A stretch of 64,000 nt of DNA from Trichoplax adhaerens (taxonomy: Eukaryota; Placozoa; Uniplacotomia; Trichoplacea; Trichoplacidae): contig NW_002060955.1 in the NCBI RefSeq assembly GCF_000150275.1, positions 1,804,126-1,868,125 of the forward strand, in the 5' to 3' direction. The translations under genes were made by a program, and so were the position numbers. This document shows positions 49,701-59,310 of this stretch, in pieces; the stretch's first letter is position 1, and each line of letters begins with the position of its first letter. Below the pieces are notes generated by a model. That model was not told where the DNA came from. It saw only the letters and a program-made list of their open reading frames with translations, and searched no databases.

Positions 49701-52700
49701 CTGCGGACCATCATTAATCCGATGTGGATACGACTACAGTATTTACGTAGACATTATTTACACTAGCTAAAGTACAATGAATTAACCATATCCTAATATA
49801 TGATTTACAGTTCTATTTTTGCCTATAACCTTATTAGTAACTTCACACCTTACTTTATATAGTCATCTGTACTCTAGCATAGAGTCTCTACCACTACAGT
49901 CTATAGTTATAGCTACCAAATATCTCTTAGGACAAATATAGAAGTTACGCTACCGTACATTATACTAAACATGGCTAACAGTCTACAATCACAATACTAA
50001 GTTACATTACAGCTACGAAATATTGATGTAGCATTTTGGCTGTGCTTCGAAAGTCCCAAATGACTTGTTATATTTTTATTGTGTAGAATTCTGCAAGATA
50101 ACAAATTACAGAAGCTAGATTTTATAGGAAAGCTATCCCAACTTCTTATACTGTAAGTACGGCAAGATTAAACAGAGACCTTTATATCAAATATCTCGTA
50201 CGTATTAGCAAGCGTTTATGTGGAGTTGTAGATTTCCTAGTATTTACCCGGAGATAATTAATTCAAAAATAGCTTCAGATCTTTATTTGCACATGAATAC
50301 AAGCGAAAGTAAAAAATGAGAGTGCAATATGCTTATTATTTAAGCGAATTGTAATTATTATTAATAAGATTCGCTTGCACTTTACCTGTCTCTATAACGG
50401 TAAAAATTCTTTAAGATTTTAATCAGAACATTGCTACGAGCTAATATTATAAGGCACATAGCAAAGTAGATAGACAATTTTCTGTTACCTAGAGCATTAT
50501 ATATTCTTAACTATAATTCATACAGAACAGATTTAAAGAGTAATATTGAAATCAGGCTGTCTGCAACTTGACTTTAGAGTTGATAAAGGTCATAAAATAA
50601 TGTACCAATGATTTTACTGCTCCATAAGAGTATCCATGATTGTTTCTTCTATTATCTAGATCTGTAGCATCTAATCACATTCACAGAGTAAATTCTGACC
50701 ACTTTAAGAACTTACGAAGTCTCGAAGAATTGTAAGTAAATGATTGGCACAACAGGATTTTAGATGACTGTAGTTAAATATTAGTGTCATGAATTGAGTT
50801 CCATTCCAAACTATTAATTAGTAAAATATGTTATGCAAACACGCAACTATCTCACTTGCTAGCCTAGTTTCAGATTTATAATAAAGACTTTTACATGGAT
50901 TTCATGCATCTAACAATTATTATTAATTCTTTATTAAAGATACCTAGATGATAACTTGATAGGCACTCTTAGTGAAAATTATTTTATGAATACGAAATTA
51001 ACTTCCTTGTAAGATATACACATATTATTAACAGCAAAATGTTATCAGTGATTAATATAAGTATTCGTAATACGCTTATGTTGAATATACAAAATAGATA
51101 TCTACAAAATAATCAAATATCGAACGTTAACCCTATTTTAAAAGGATTACAAAATCTACGAATATTGTAAGATGAGCTTATTATCCAATTCATAGCTCTC
51201 CACACTCAATTTTATCTTTTTCGCTAAATTAAAAATTTTCGATTTTACTTCTTGGAATGTTTATTTTAACGTAAATTATTCCTGCTTCTTGGTATTTTTA
51301 TCGCCCAAGAAACTTAAATACCAATCGTATTGAAAAAGTTACAGAAATTTTTAACATCACATTGCCCTACCTCAGCCAATTGTAAGAAATCTTATGAAAA
51401 ATTTTGGTGATAAAATCTTATTATATTAACTTAAATAATTTAACTTCAGGTATTTGATTAATAATAGAATCAAATCCTTGCAAAATAAACCGTTTTCAAG
51501 ATACCGAAATTTAAGAATTCTGTAAGTAGTACAACGATTGTTTCGTACATCGATAGTATAATTAATCACTTAGATACTTAGCTAGATTGTATTTCCTTCT
51601 ATAGTGATTTAAGCGGTAATGAAATAAAACTGTCTGTGCAAGATGATTTGGGATTAACGTTTCTTGAAAAACTGTAAGTATAAGATATGTATCCATAGAA
51701 TCTATAATAACCCAATTAGCAGACTGCAATTCTTGTAAAAATATTCTCAAATATAATTAATTCAATAAATTTAAACATCCGAAAGAAATGATTTATGAAA
51801 TATGGCGTGTTGTACTTTATCAAATACTAGCGGTAACGGTAATATTATTATGGCTGAAAGCGATGAATTAAGCATTATTAGAGAGAATAGTCTTGAAAGA
51901 GTCGATAATTGGAGCTTTATCTTATTGTCTATACTTGACATATTTACCTAACTATTTATGCTCGTGATTTAATACAACAATAAACCAACTATAAATATTA
52001 ATTATAAATTATTGATACTTTTAATAAAGTTCCTGAAATATAGCATGATGTACTGTTTAATGCCATAACATCACCGTTCCATTCATAAGAAATTTTCTCT
52101 TAATTCTTTATATCTGTTTCAATGATAGAGATTTGGCAAAAAATAAAATTTCAAATCTGACTTGCTCAGGATTACCTCCAGTACTTAGATCTTTGTAAGT
52201 AGCACACTCATTCGAATATTTCCTTGGCATAATAACACACTAGTAACTATTTTAAAAAATTTACGTTTAAGAATTTAGAATCAACAGGTATAAAATAGAC
52301 TAAACAGTATATCTGTTCATATCTTTTAGAATACTAGCGCATAATAATATCAAGAAGTTTGACCGTAATTGTGATGGTTTATTCTTCCAAATTAATAAAA
52401 TGTAAGTTGCTGATTGAAATTTGTGATCCAAGTCACTTAAATCTTTTATTTGATATACGTTCAGAACTAATTAGCTATTTTGCATTTGCTGACTAGTGAC
52501 ATGAGCTACACGAGACTAATAGCGAACGGAATAGATATGAAGAAAGATTTTCTAGACAAATTGAATTTAGTGAATGACTTGTAAGCTTTAACACAATAGC
52601 ATGATAATAATTAGATTTTAAACTTGTCTATTCTATTATTAAACAGTAAATCGTTTGCAAGTATTATAATTGCGGTTAGAGTAAGTTCATTTACAAAAAA

Positions 52701-55700
52701 TTGATTTATAATTGCCTGAATGATTATTTAATAGGAAATTAGCAGGAAATGAATGGAATGCAGATATTAGAGAAATAGTAGCTTTAACTTACCTGNNNNN
52801 NNNNNNNNNNNNNNNNNNNNNNNNNNNNNNNNNNNNNNNNNNNNNNNNNNNNNNNNNNNNNNNNNNNNNNNNNNNNNNNNNNNNNNNNNNNNNNNNNNNN
52901 NNNNNNNNNNNNNNNNNNNNNNNNNNNNNNNNNNNNNNNNNNNNNNNNNNNNNNNNNNNNNNNNNNNNNNNNNNNNNNNNNNNNNNNNNNNNNNNNNNNN
53001 NNNNNNNNNNNNNNNNNNNNNNNNNNNNNNNNNNNNNNNNNNNNNNNNNNNNNNNNNNNNNNNNNNNNNNNNNNNNNNNNNNNNNNNNNNNNNNNNNNNN
53101 NNNNNNNNNNNNNNNNNNNNNNNNNNNNNNNNNNNNNNNNNNNNNNNNNNNNNNNNNNNNNNNNNNNNNNNNNNNNNNNNNNNNNNNNNNNNNNNNNNNN
53201 NNNNNNNNNNNNNNNNNNNNNNNNNNNNNNNNNNNNNNNNNNNNNNNNNNNNNNNNNNNNNNNNNNNNNNNNNNNNNNNNNNNNNNNNNNNNNNNNNNNN
53301 NNNNNNNNNNNNNNNNNNNNNNNNNNNNNNNNNNNNNNNNNNNNNNNNNNNNNNNNNNNNNNNNNNNNNNNNNNNNNNNNNNNNNNNNNNNNNNNNNNNN
53401 NNNNNNNNNNNNNNNNNNNNNNNNNNNNNNNNNNNNNNNNNNNNNNNNNNNNNNNNNNNNNNNNNNNNNNNNNNNNNNNNNNNNNNNNNNNNNNNNNNNN
53501 NNNNNNNNNNNNNNNNNNNNNNNNNNNNNNNNNNNNNNNNNNNNNNNNNNNNNNNNNNNNNNNNNNNNNNNNNNNNNNNNNNNNNNNNNNNNNNNNNNNN
53601 NNNNNNNNNNNNNNNNNNNNNNNNNNNNNNNNNNNNNNNNNNNNNNNNNNNNNNNNNNNNNNNNNNNNNNNNNNNNNNNNNNNNNNNNNNNNNNNNNNNN
53701 NNNNNNNNNNNNNNNNNNNNNNNNNNNNNNNNNNNNNNNNNNNNNNNNNNNTACACATTATGCTTGAGCTTTTACCCTTTGATTAGAAGACTGTATTTTA
53801 CCTATTTTATTCTAGTATAATTTTAAAATAAAAATAAATTCGTACTCAACTAGATTTATAAAGATTTTTGTTAAGCACCTATAGTAATAGAATTCCGCTA
53901 GATATGCCTTAAAATAGATATTAAGCTCTCTGTATATTACAGCAGTATTACAGTTGCGACTAATAATCACAGAATTCTAATTGAAAATTACTGATCACCT
54001 TTTATTCTTATTTTACCGTCCTTCATAGCCATTTAAATAAATGCAATATTTCATCCATCCCCGAGAAAGCGTTTGCATTTTATTCTCTTAGAATTTTGTA
54101 AGTTAATTATTTTAATACTATAGCTTTTAAGTTAGAGATGTGACTGTAAACCTCGAATACATTACAAACTTTTATATTCATTTAATTTAAGCTTTTAATT
54201 AATAATAGATCATTGGACGGTAACAACATATCTGAATTTGATATGGTCGACATCTCTAGCAGGGATGAAAACATATTAACGGATTTGTAAGATAAGTTAA
54301 TTTAAAGTCTTTATTAATTAATATAAAATATTACAAATGTTTTAATACATATAGTGGATCCTTACCATGACGGAAATATTTAGGTTTAATATTTTATAGC
54401 AACTTTACGGGGTTACAATAATTACTGATATCGCGGTTTTATGTTAAATCATCTATATATGGGTGCAATACGATATCATAATTGTGAAAAGATGCAAACG
54501 AGAAATTAGCTCAAATCCAATAATATTGGTTTAATACCAATGATATAACGCATCATAGAATAAATACAACATTCACTAAGGACGGAAGATATCCGCCTGT
54601 ACCCTTTACCGTATATAATTTCTGTGTTGCAAAGCACGAAAATTACAGATTAAAATTCTGATTGTAATGCTAATATACCTATAGTTTCTTATCCATTTTC
54701 AACATTGTGATATTTATTGTAGAAATCTCTCAAATAATAAATTAAAGAGGATCTATTCTTCATTAATCATTCGATATGGAAATTTAAAGAAGCTGTAAGT
54801 ACACGTGCAGTAAAATCGTATGAAAATGTAGGATACTTAGGATGTGATTTTATTTCTTAAAATCTGGAATACTGAATAGACTCATTTCTTTGAAAAATAT
54901 AACTGTAATATGTTGGTAAGGGTTTACTAACGACGATAAACCCTAACGATAAATCCATCATTATTTATACTTGTTTACGTAAGTAACATCTCCGGTAATA
55001 TAATTGAAGAATTATGTTATCAATCCCTTGCGAAACTTTTTCTCAATATAAGAGAAATGTGAGTCTTTTTGTAACGAACTTAATATTACTAGTTTACAAC
55101 TGATTTTTTAAACGAACATTACCAATACTAACTTATGCAATCATGTATTAACAACAAAGCGATGCAAGTAGAAATAAGATCAGCAAGCTCCAAGAAAGAT
55201 GCTTTAGAGGGTTATCAAGCTTGCAAAAATTGTAAGTACGGGAAAAGAAAATGTAAAATCTAATTTTGTTTCTTATGTTGCTCAAATGAAACCATAAAAT
55301 AATTATCATGATTACAAAAAGAAGCTTCAACATTTATTGCATTTGTGAATGGACTGTCGAATTTACGTTATAATATTAAGACGTAAATAATTTCAGATTT
55401 TTTAATTAGGTAATTATTGTATAATGTACTGTAGTAACTACTCTACATGATTCTTGAATACATATTCATATATTAGTCAGTTTTAGCGTACATCTACTGT
55501 ACATTTAATACCTTCGCATGATTTTCCTTTACTTCGATATTCACTAAATTTAGTACTCTACAAACTTCCAAGCACTAGAAATTACTACTTACACAAATCA
55601 TGTAGCAAACAATCTGTGCTGGTAATAAAATTATATCATGTAAATCCCACCCACCCTCCCTTTAAATGAGCAGCGCGGGGGTATTTATACTGTACTGCTG

Positions 55701-58700
55701 TTAGATGACTGTGATTATGGGTTGATTTCAATAGGTCAGTATAAGATTCTTACAGTACTTTTTACCTCAACATTTCTTCATGTAAAACGAATAGCTCTAC
55801 GGTAGTAATTTCTACAGAGTACTGATTTTTGAAATAGTATTCGTTATATCGCTAAGGCTGGCCACTGGGCCTTTATATTTTGATTTGACGTAATACTCTG
55901 ATGAAAATTGAATAAACATAGAATCTTTATAGAGTTTTCTACACAGCCATTTTGATTGTTACATTTTCTTATAACGGTTGTTATCGACAGAGCAAGTTTT
56001 GCTTCCATATACAAGCGATCCTTAGACACATTATAATGATTGGTATAGAATTGATCACAGTGCTAAGGACATTGTACCGCACTGTCGATATCTTACAGTA
56101 TCTGCTAATCTTAACTTGGTATGTCCATTACCGTACATTAGTTATCATAATGCGTTTTAGATTATTAACTAATATTAATATAGCATAGTACATTACTATT
56201 ACCGGGATATATATAATATCGAATGATAATACTATCTGTTAATTTTATTAACAAATTCAGCATAAACGTATATTTGACAGTTTCGCTAACCAACCTTAAC
56301 ATATCAATACTGTATATAGTAACCATCCTTATTCGGTAAACATACTAATACGAAAGTTACTTAAGGAAATTTGAATTGGTATAGAAATGAATGATCTCTA
56401 GGGTTTATGTAAATATTATTGAGAAGGTATAAGTGATTGATACACATTAGTAGGTACTATTAGTTCCATTGCTCTCATGCATTTCGTAGTGTTATCCTAC
56501 TGTAGTTCCCCTGTCCCGGTTATTTTTGATTGCTATATATCATATAACAAAAAGGGTTTCTAAGAGGATAATGTCAGTTAGTCAGCGATCTGATAGGCGA
56601 AAGCGAAGTGAACAACGTGGAAATGCACGATCAGTACGTACATTAAATCAATCTGTTTTAAATATAGTAGTACCCGACTATTACCGGGATATATTTAAAG
56701 TTGAATGGTAATACTATCTGTTAATTATTAACAAATGAATACATTATCGTAAACCGTCAGCAAAGCGATAAGAGTTTGGACTAGTATATACAAAAATGCA
56801 TACAAGTTCAATCATACTTCTTAAATTATGTGTGAAAATTATGAATAGTGCTACGTACACAAATGTAATGTAACTTATTATTGTGATTTTAGACTGTTAG
56901 CCATGTTTAGTATAATGTACGGTAGATGTTTATCCTAAGAGATATTTGGTAGCCATAACTATAGACTGTAGTGGTATAGGCTCTATGCTAGAGTACAGAT
57001 GACTATATACAGTAAGGGTAAAAATAGAACCGTAAATCATACATTATGATATGGTTAATTCATTGTACTTTGGCTGGTATAAATAATGTCTACATAAATA
57101 CTGTAGCCGTATCCATATCGAATTAATGATGGTCCGCAGTAGATTAGTGTTACTAAGAATAATTTAACTATGTGTAAAATAAGGTAAAAGGTTACCGTGC
57201 AAATTGTAGCTGCGAACGCTACGAAAAGTATAAAAGCATGCAACTTTAGATTATTCTGTCAGTTCGTTGTAGAAGTCTTTAGTAGTGGTATTCGGCTAGA
57301 GTAGAGCTGTGTGTGGTTAATCTTTGTATAAGATTCAATAAAGCCCTTATTTTTCTAAAATTTGAAATTTCGTGATCGGTATATATCACAACAAATTTTT
57401 TCGCTATTCTACAATCTTATAACTATTATACGCCGCAATTATGAATAGTACATGCACTTATACGATCACTATTCAAACAATACGGAGAGTAAGAGCAGTT
57501 GGTTTTACTCAAACTTTAACTGAATATACGTGCAATTGGCTATATCTTATACCAGTTGGGAGTAGTGCGAACCTTCAATATAGTTGTTGGTATTAAGTCT
57601 AGATAGCGATACCGTCACAAATTGAGTCTCGCAACAAGAACAGAAAGGTTAAGCTTAGAGCTTATCCTGTCATCGCCAAAGCTTTTATTCCAAATTGATA
57701 ACGTAATTACATTCCGACAAAAACATTTACACAAAGAGAAAACTAAACTCTAAATTATGATAGAAATTCATTATACATGCTAGCGAAGATTAGCCAAGCC
57801 ATTTTGTCTAAAGCTACTTGCATTCTATGTTAAAATAATATTTATATCGATGCAGCGTAGATATAGTTGAATGATTACTTTTGTATACAGTATTCTGTTA
57901 CAACCTTAAATATCCATTTGATTTTCATATATGTTTTATTGACATGAGTTAGAAAGCAGTTGGTTTACATATTGTGAAAATATTGCTGCATTTTATTATG
58001 ATATTTTCCATTTATTTTAATTGTAATTCATGTTTAAAATCTATAAAAATTAGAGATTTACGAAAGAATTGGTTAGACGAAGTATCTCGAGAGTCATTTT
58101 ATGGTCCATCTAAGTTAGTGGAAATGTAAGTAAAAGTAGCAATACTCAGCCAACTATCTTACTTTCAATCGGTGTATTTGCTTCAACTTCAGAGGTTAAA
58201 CAAGCTGTCTGTTTTACTTTTCAATATCTTAACAGATTAACCAATCGTCCTTACTTTTGTTGCATCATACCTGCTAAAAGGCTAACCTGTGAACCATCGA
58301 TGATATCTGATACTTTATCATCTTGTCAGCATCTTCTTGCTCATGTTTCATTACAATTCTTCATCTGGCTTGTTGGCATTCTGGCTTTTTGGGGTAACAT
58401 TTTCGTTATTGTACGCAATCTCCGCATTATTCGGGCTGAAAAAAGAAATCATAAAGACGACAATGTCAACCTATTCTTAATCAATAATTTAGCCATATCA
58501 GATTTTATCATGTCAATCTATTTATTTATCATAGGATTTGCTAATTTAGTTTATAGCAATCAAGGTCTGTATGGCATACGATCTGAGAAGTGGCTACGAC
58601 ATCCCCTCTGTGCAGTATCTTGTACTCTTATGACTACATCTAGCATAGTGTCTGTATTTTTAATGGTAGTAATCAGCATCGATCGGTTCATCACAATCGT

Positions 58701-59310
58701 TTATGGGCTCGAAGGAAAAAAGTTAAGCCGTTTCTATTCTCGGCTGATTATTGGTATAATATGGCTAGGAGGATTTACATTTGCACTCATACCGTCATTA
58801 TTTAGTATCAATCAGCCTGGTAACAAACGATTATACACCTTTAACAGTATGTGTATGCCAAGCAATTATGAGAACCCTGACTACAGAGTCTGGATGATAG
58901 CCTATATCGTTTCTACAATTATTGCTTGGATTATTACATGCTCACTTTATATTAGATTGTTTATCTACATTCGCGATACTGGTAAAGCTGTTACACAAGC
59001 AACTAATCGAAAAGCAAAAGCTAGAAAAGATAAAATGATTGCATTGCGTCTATTTATCATATTAATAACTGATTTAATTAGTTGGGTACCTTATTATATC
59101 GTGAATTTTGCTGGTTTCGCATCTAGTGATGGTGTTGACGTTATCACACTACAATTTATTGGTATATTTGCATTACCTATAAATTCTGCTCTTAATCCAT
59201 ACTTGTATACCTTTACAAGTACGGCCGTAATCAAAGGATTATTTATTCGTCCAGCGACTCGTGTAACCTACACAAATAGGACAAGACAACAAAAAGACGT
59301 AAGCAAATAA
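36599..59310 (+). CDS. Gene B: giant LRR-ectodomain GPCR, mirror paralogue of gene A, 50 exons recognised
   Basis: Forty-nine LRR exons from 36599 to 58125 and a final 7TM exon at 58236-59310, in the same order as gene A. Forty-eight of the LRR exons have a one-to-one partner in A; 49034-49117 does not, and A's 14865 exon falls in B's assembly gap. All LRR exons are 60-84 nt and phase 2 at both ends. The predicted product is a plasma-membrane receptor with a very long LRR ectodomain, a relaxin-receptor-like hinge and 7TM. The 5' end is incomplete: no LRRNT exon comparable to A's 32587-32707 was found. Introns have collected at least four solo LTRs. A run of N (52796-53751) interrupts the gene. 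Expression and full splicing are unverified. Confidence 0.83.
38290..38917 (+). mobile_element. Solo LTR, family 2 (628 bp), in a gene B intron
   Basis: Begins TGTGACAGTGTTATATACTG and ends GCTGTTTTGTGACC (A to C change at the last base). The flanks CACTC (38285-38289) and CACTT (38918-38922) form a 5-bp target duplication with one mismatch. It starts only 11 nt after the 3' end of LRR exon 38207-38278, just beyond the GTAAGT donor, in the sense orientation. Confidence 0.85.
39412..39852 (-). mobile_element. Solo LTR, family 2, diverged and inverted (441 bp), in the same gene B intron
   Basis: Begins TGTCACAAACCAGCTT and ends CCGTGACA, flanked on both sides by CTCGT (39407-39411 and 39853-39857), a perfect 5-bp target duplication. 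In reverse complement it aligns with the 3' half of the other family-2 LTRs but is shorter and more diverged. It lies 61 bp upstream of LRR exon 39914-39985. Confidence 0.82.
44080..48904 (+). CDS. Gene B LRR exons 15-30
   Basis: Exons 44080-44151, 44385-44456, 44663-44734, 44998-45069, 45615-45683, 45781-45852, 46075-46146, 46411-46482, 46665-46736, 47061-47132, 47217-47288, 47750-47821, 48005-48076, 48232-48306, 48588-48650 and 48833-48904. Examples: ELADNKIRTIENGSFTKL, SLNKLVSIEDGTFCDF, DLTDNKLKRFSSTIS, NLNENEIQRLNAGQF, QLSGNPIRNFPEFQL, DLTNNYISEIRYLDF. Each has an A partner. Donors GTATG (44080, 48005), GTAATC (46411), GTGAGT (44385, 47750) and GTACGT (45781) depart from the common GTAAG. 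The 48232 exon (LRLNVHNGSVERSRN) is barely an LRR. Confidence 0.87.
49034..52794 (+). CDS. Gene B LRR exons 31-43
   Basis: Exons 49034-49117 (28 residues), 49261-49332, 50087-50152, 50660-50731, 50940-51008, 51098-51166, 51310-51381, 51450-51521, 51605-51673, 52129-52194, 52330-52401, 52506-52580 and 52735-52794. Examples: DLTGNRYSNIKNVKDSF, ILQDNKLQKLDF, SVASNHIHRVNSDHFKNL, NLNTNRIEKVTEIF, ILAHNNIKKFDRNCDGLF. The first has no A partner; the others do. The last exon is cut off by the run of N exactly at its expected donor (its final g is at 52795). Its A partner is 6 nt longer. Confidence 0.87.
49450..50011 (-). mobile_element. Solo LTR, family 1 (562 bp), antisense in a gene B intron
   Basis: Plus strand begins TGTGATATACACCGATTACG and ends CTAAGTTACATTACA. 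It is flanked by perfect 5-bp duplications GCTAC (49445-49449 and 50012-50016). In the LTR's own (minus) direction it carries the TATAAAAG box, then AATAAA, then ATCACA at the end. It ends 75 bp before LRR exon 50087-50152. Confidence 0.92.
52796..53751. other. Assembly gap (956 N)
   Basis: Run of N within gene B. The length may be a true or an estimated gap size. It covers at least one LRR exon, because gene A has exon 14865-14936 at the matching position. Confidence 0.98.
54029..58125 (+). CDS. Gene B LRR exons after the gap (membrane-proximal block)
   Basis: Exons 54029-54097, 54209-54286, 54723-54794, 54984-55058, 55160-55231 and 58054-58125, matching A exons 11874, 11621, 11005, 10725, 10549 and 9928. 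Examples: HLNKCNISSIPEKAF, SLDGNNISEFDMVD, NLSNNKLKRIYSS, DASRNKISKLQERC, DLRKNWLDEVSRESF. The last LRR is separated from the one before by a 2.8-kb intron carrying a solo LTR and other repeats; in gene A the same intron is only 549 bp. Confidence 0.88.
56195..56790. repeat. Dispersed repeat: duplicated segment plus a piece shared with a gene A intron
   Basis: ACTATTACCGGGATATAT and AATACTATCTGTTAATT occur at both 56195-56255 and 56683-56735. The stretch 56725-56790 (CATTATCGTAAACCGTCA..AAAGCGA..GAGTTTG..ACTAGT) recurs at 17905-17955 inside a gene A intron. The origin is unknown; probably an old transposon. Confidence 0.65.
56864..57390 (+). mobile_element. Solo LTR, family 1 (527 bp), sense in a gene B intron
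   Basis: Begins TGTAATGTAACTTATTATTG and ends CGGTATATATCACA, with perfect 5-bp flanking duplications ACAAA (56859-56863 and 57391-57395). A TATAAAAGCATGC box lies at about 57229 and AATAAAGCCC at about 57337, the order expected for U3-R-U5. No internal retrotransposon sequence adjoins it, hence solo LTR. Confidence 0.92.
58236..59310 (+). CDS. Gene B final exon: hinge plus seven-transmembrane domain
   Basis: 357 codons plus TAA. The exon begins after TTAACAG at 58236 with LTNRPYFCCIIPAKRLTCEP, so the protein does not start at the ATG 58300 seen when the exon is viewed alone. The following segment MISDTLSSCQHLLAHVSLQ is identical to gene A. TM1 IWLVGILAFWGNIFVIVRN, TM2 NNLAISDFIMSIYLFIIG, TM3 to SIDRFITIVYG, TM5 VSTIIAWIITCSLYI, TM6 LITDLISWVPYYIVNF, TM7 NSALNPYLYTFTS with NPxxY. 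ECL1 ends at a Cys (HPLCAVSC) and ECL2 has a Cys (NSMCMPSNYENP), the usual disulfide pair. The tail is shorter than A's (about 20 residues after the shared IRPA motif) and ends DVSK. Confidence 0.94.

Larger units (their letters stand above)
55232..58053 (+). other. Gene B 2.8-kb intron with repeats
   Basis: Contains a GC-rich patch near 55650-55685 (CCCACCCACCCTCCC... GCGCGGGGG), a pair of related segments around 56195-56260 and 56680-56745, and the solo LTR at 56864-57390. The open frame at 56526-56711 (RSDRRKRSEQRGNA..) is Arg-rich and may be a transposon remnant; nothing more can be said. Confidence 0.55.

Noticed and set aside
52767-53758. Long open frames over 52767-53758
   Set aside because: Produced by the run of N, not by sequence.
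55645-55685. GC-rich patch as a CpG-type promoter
   Set aside because: Only about 40 bp, inside an intron, with no open frame or initiator nearby.
57055-57243. Short frame repeated at 62104-62292
   Set aside because: Both lie inside family-1 LTRs on the antisense strand; their similarity reflects the LTR, not a protein.
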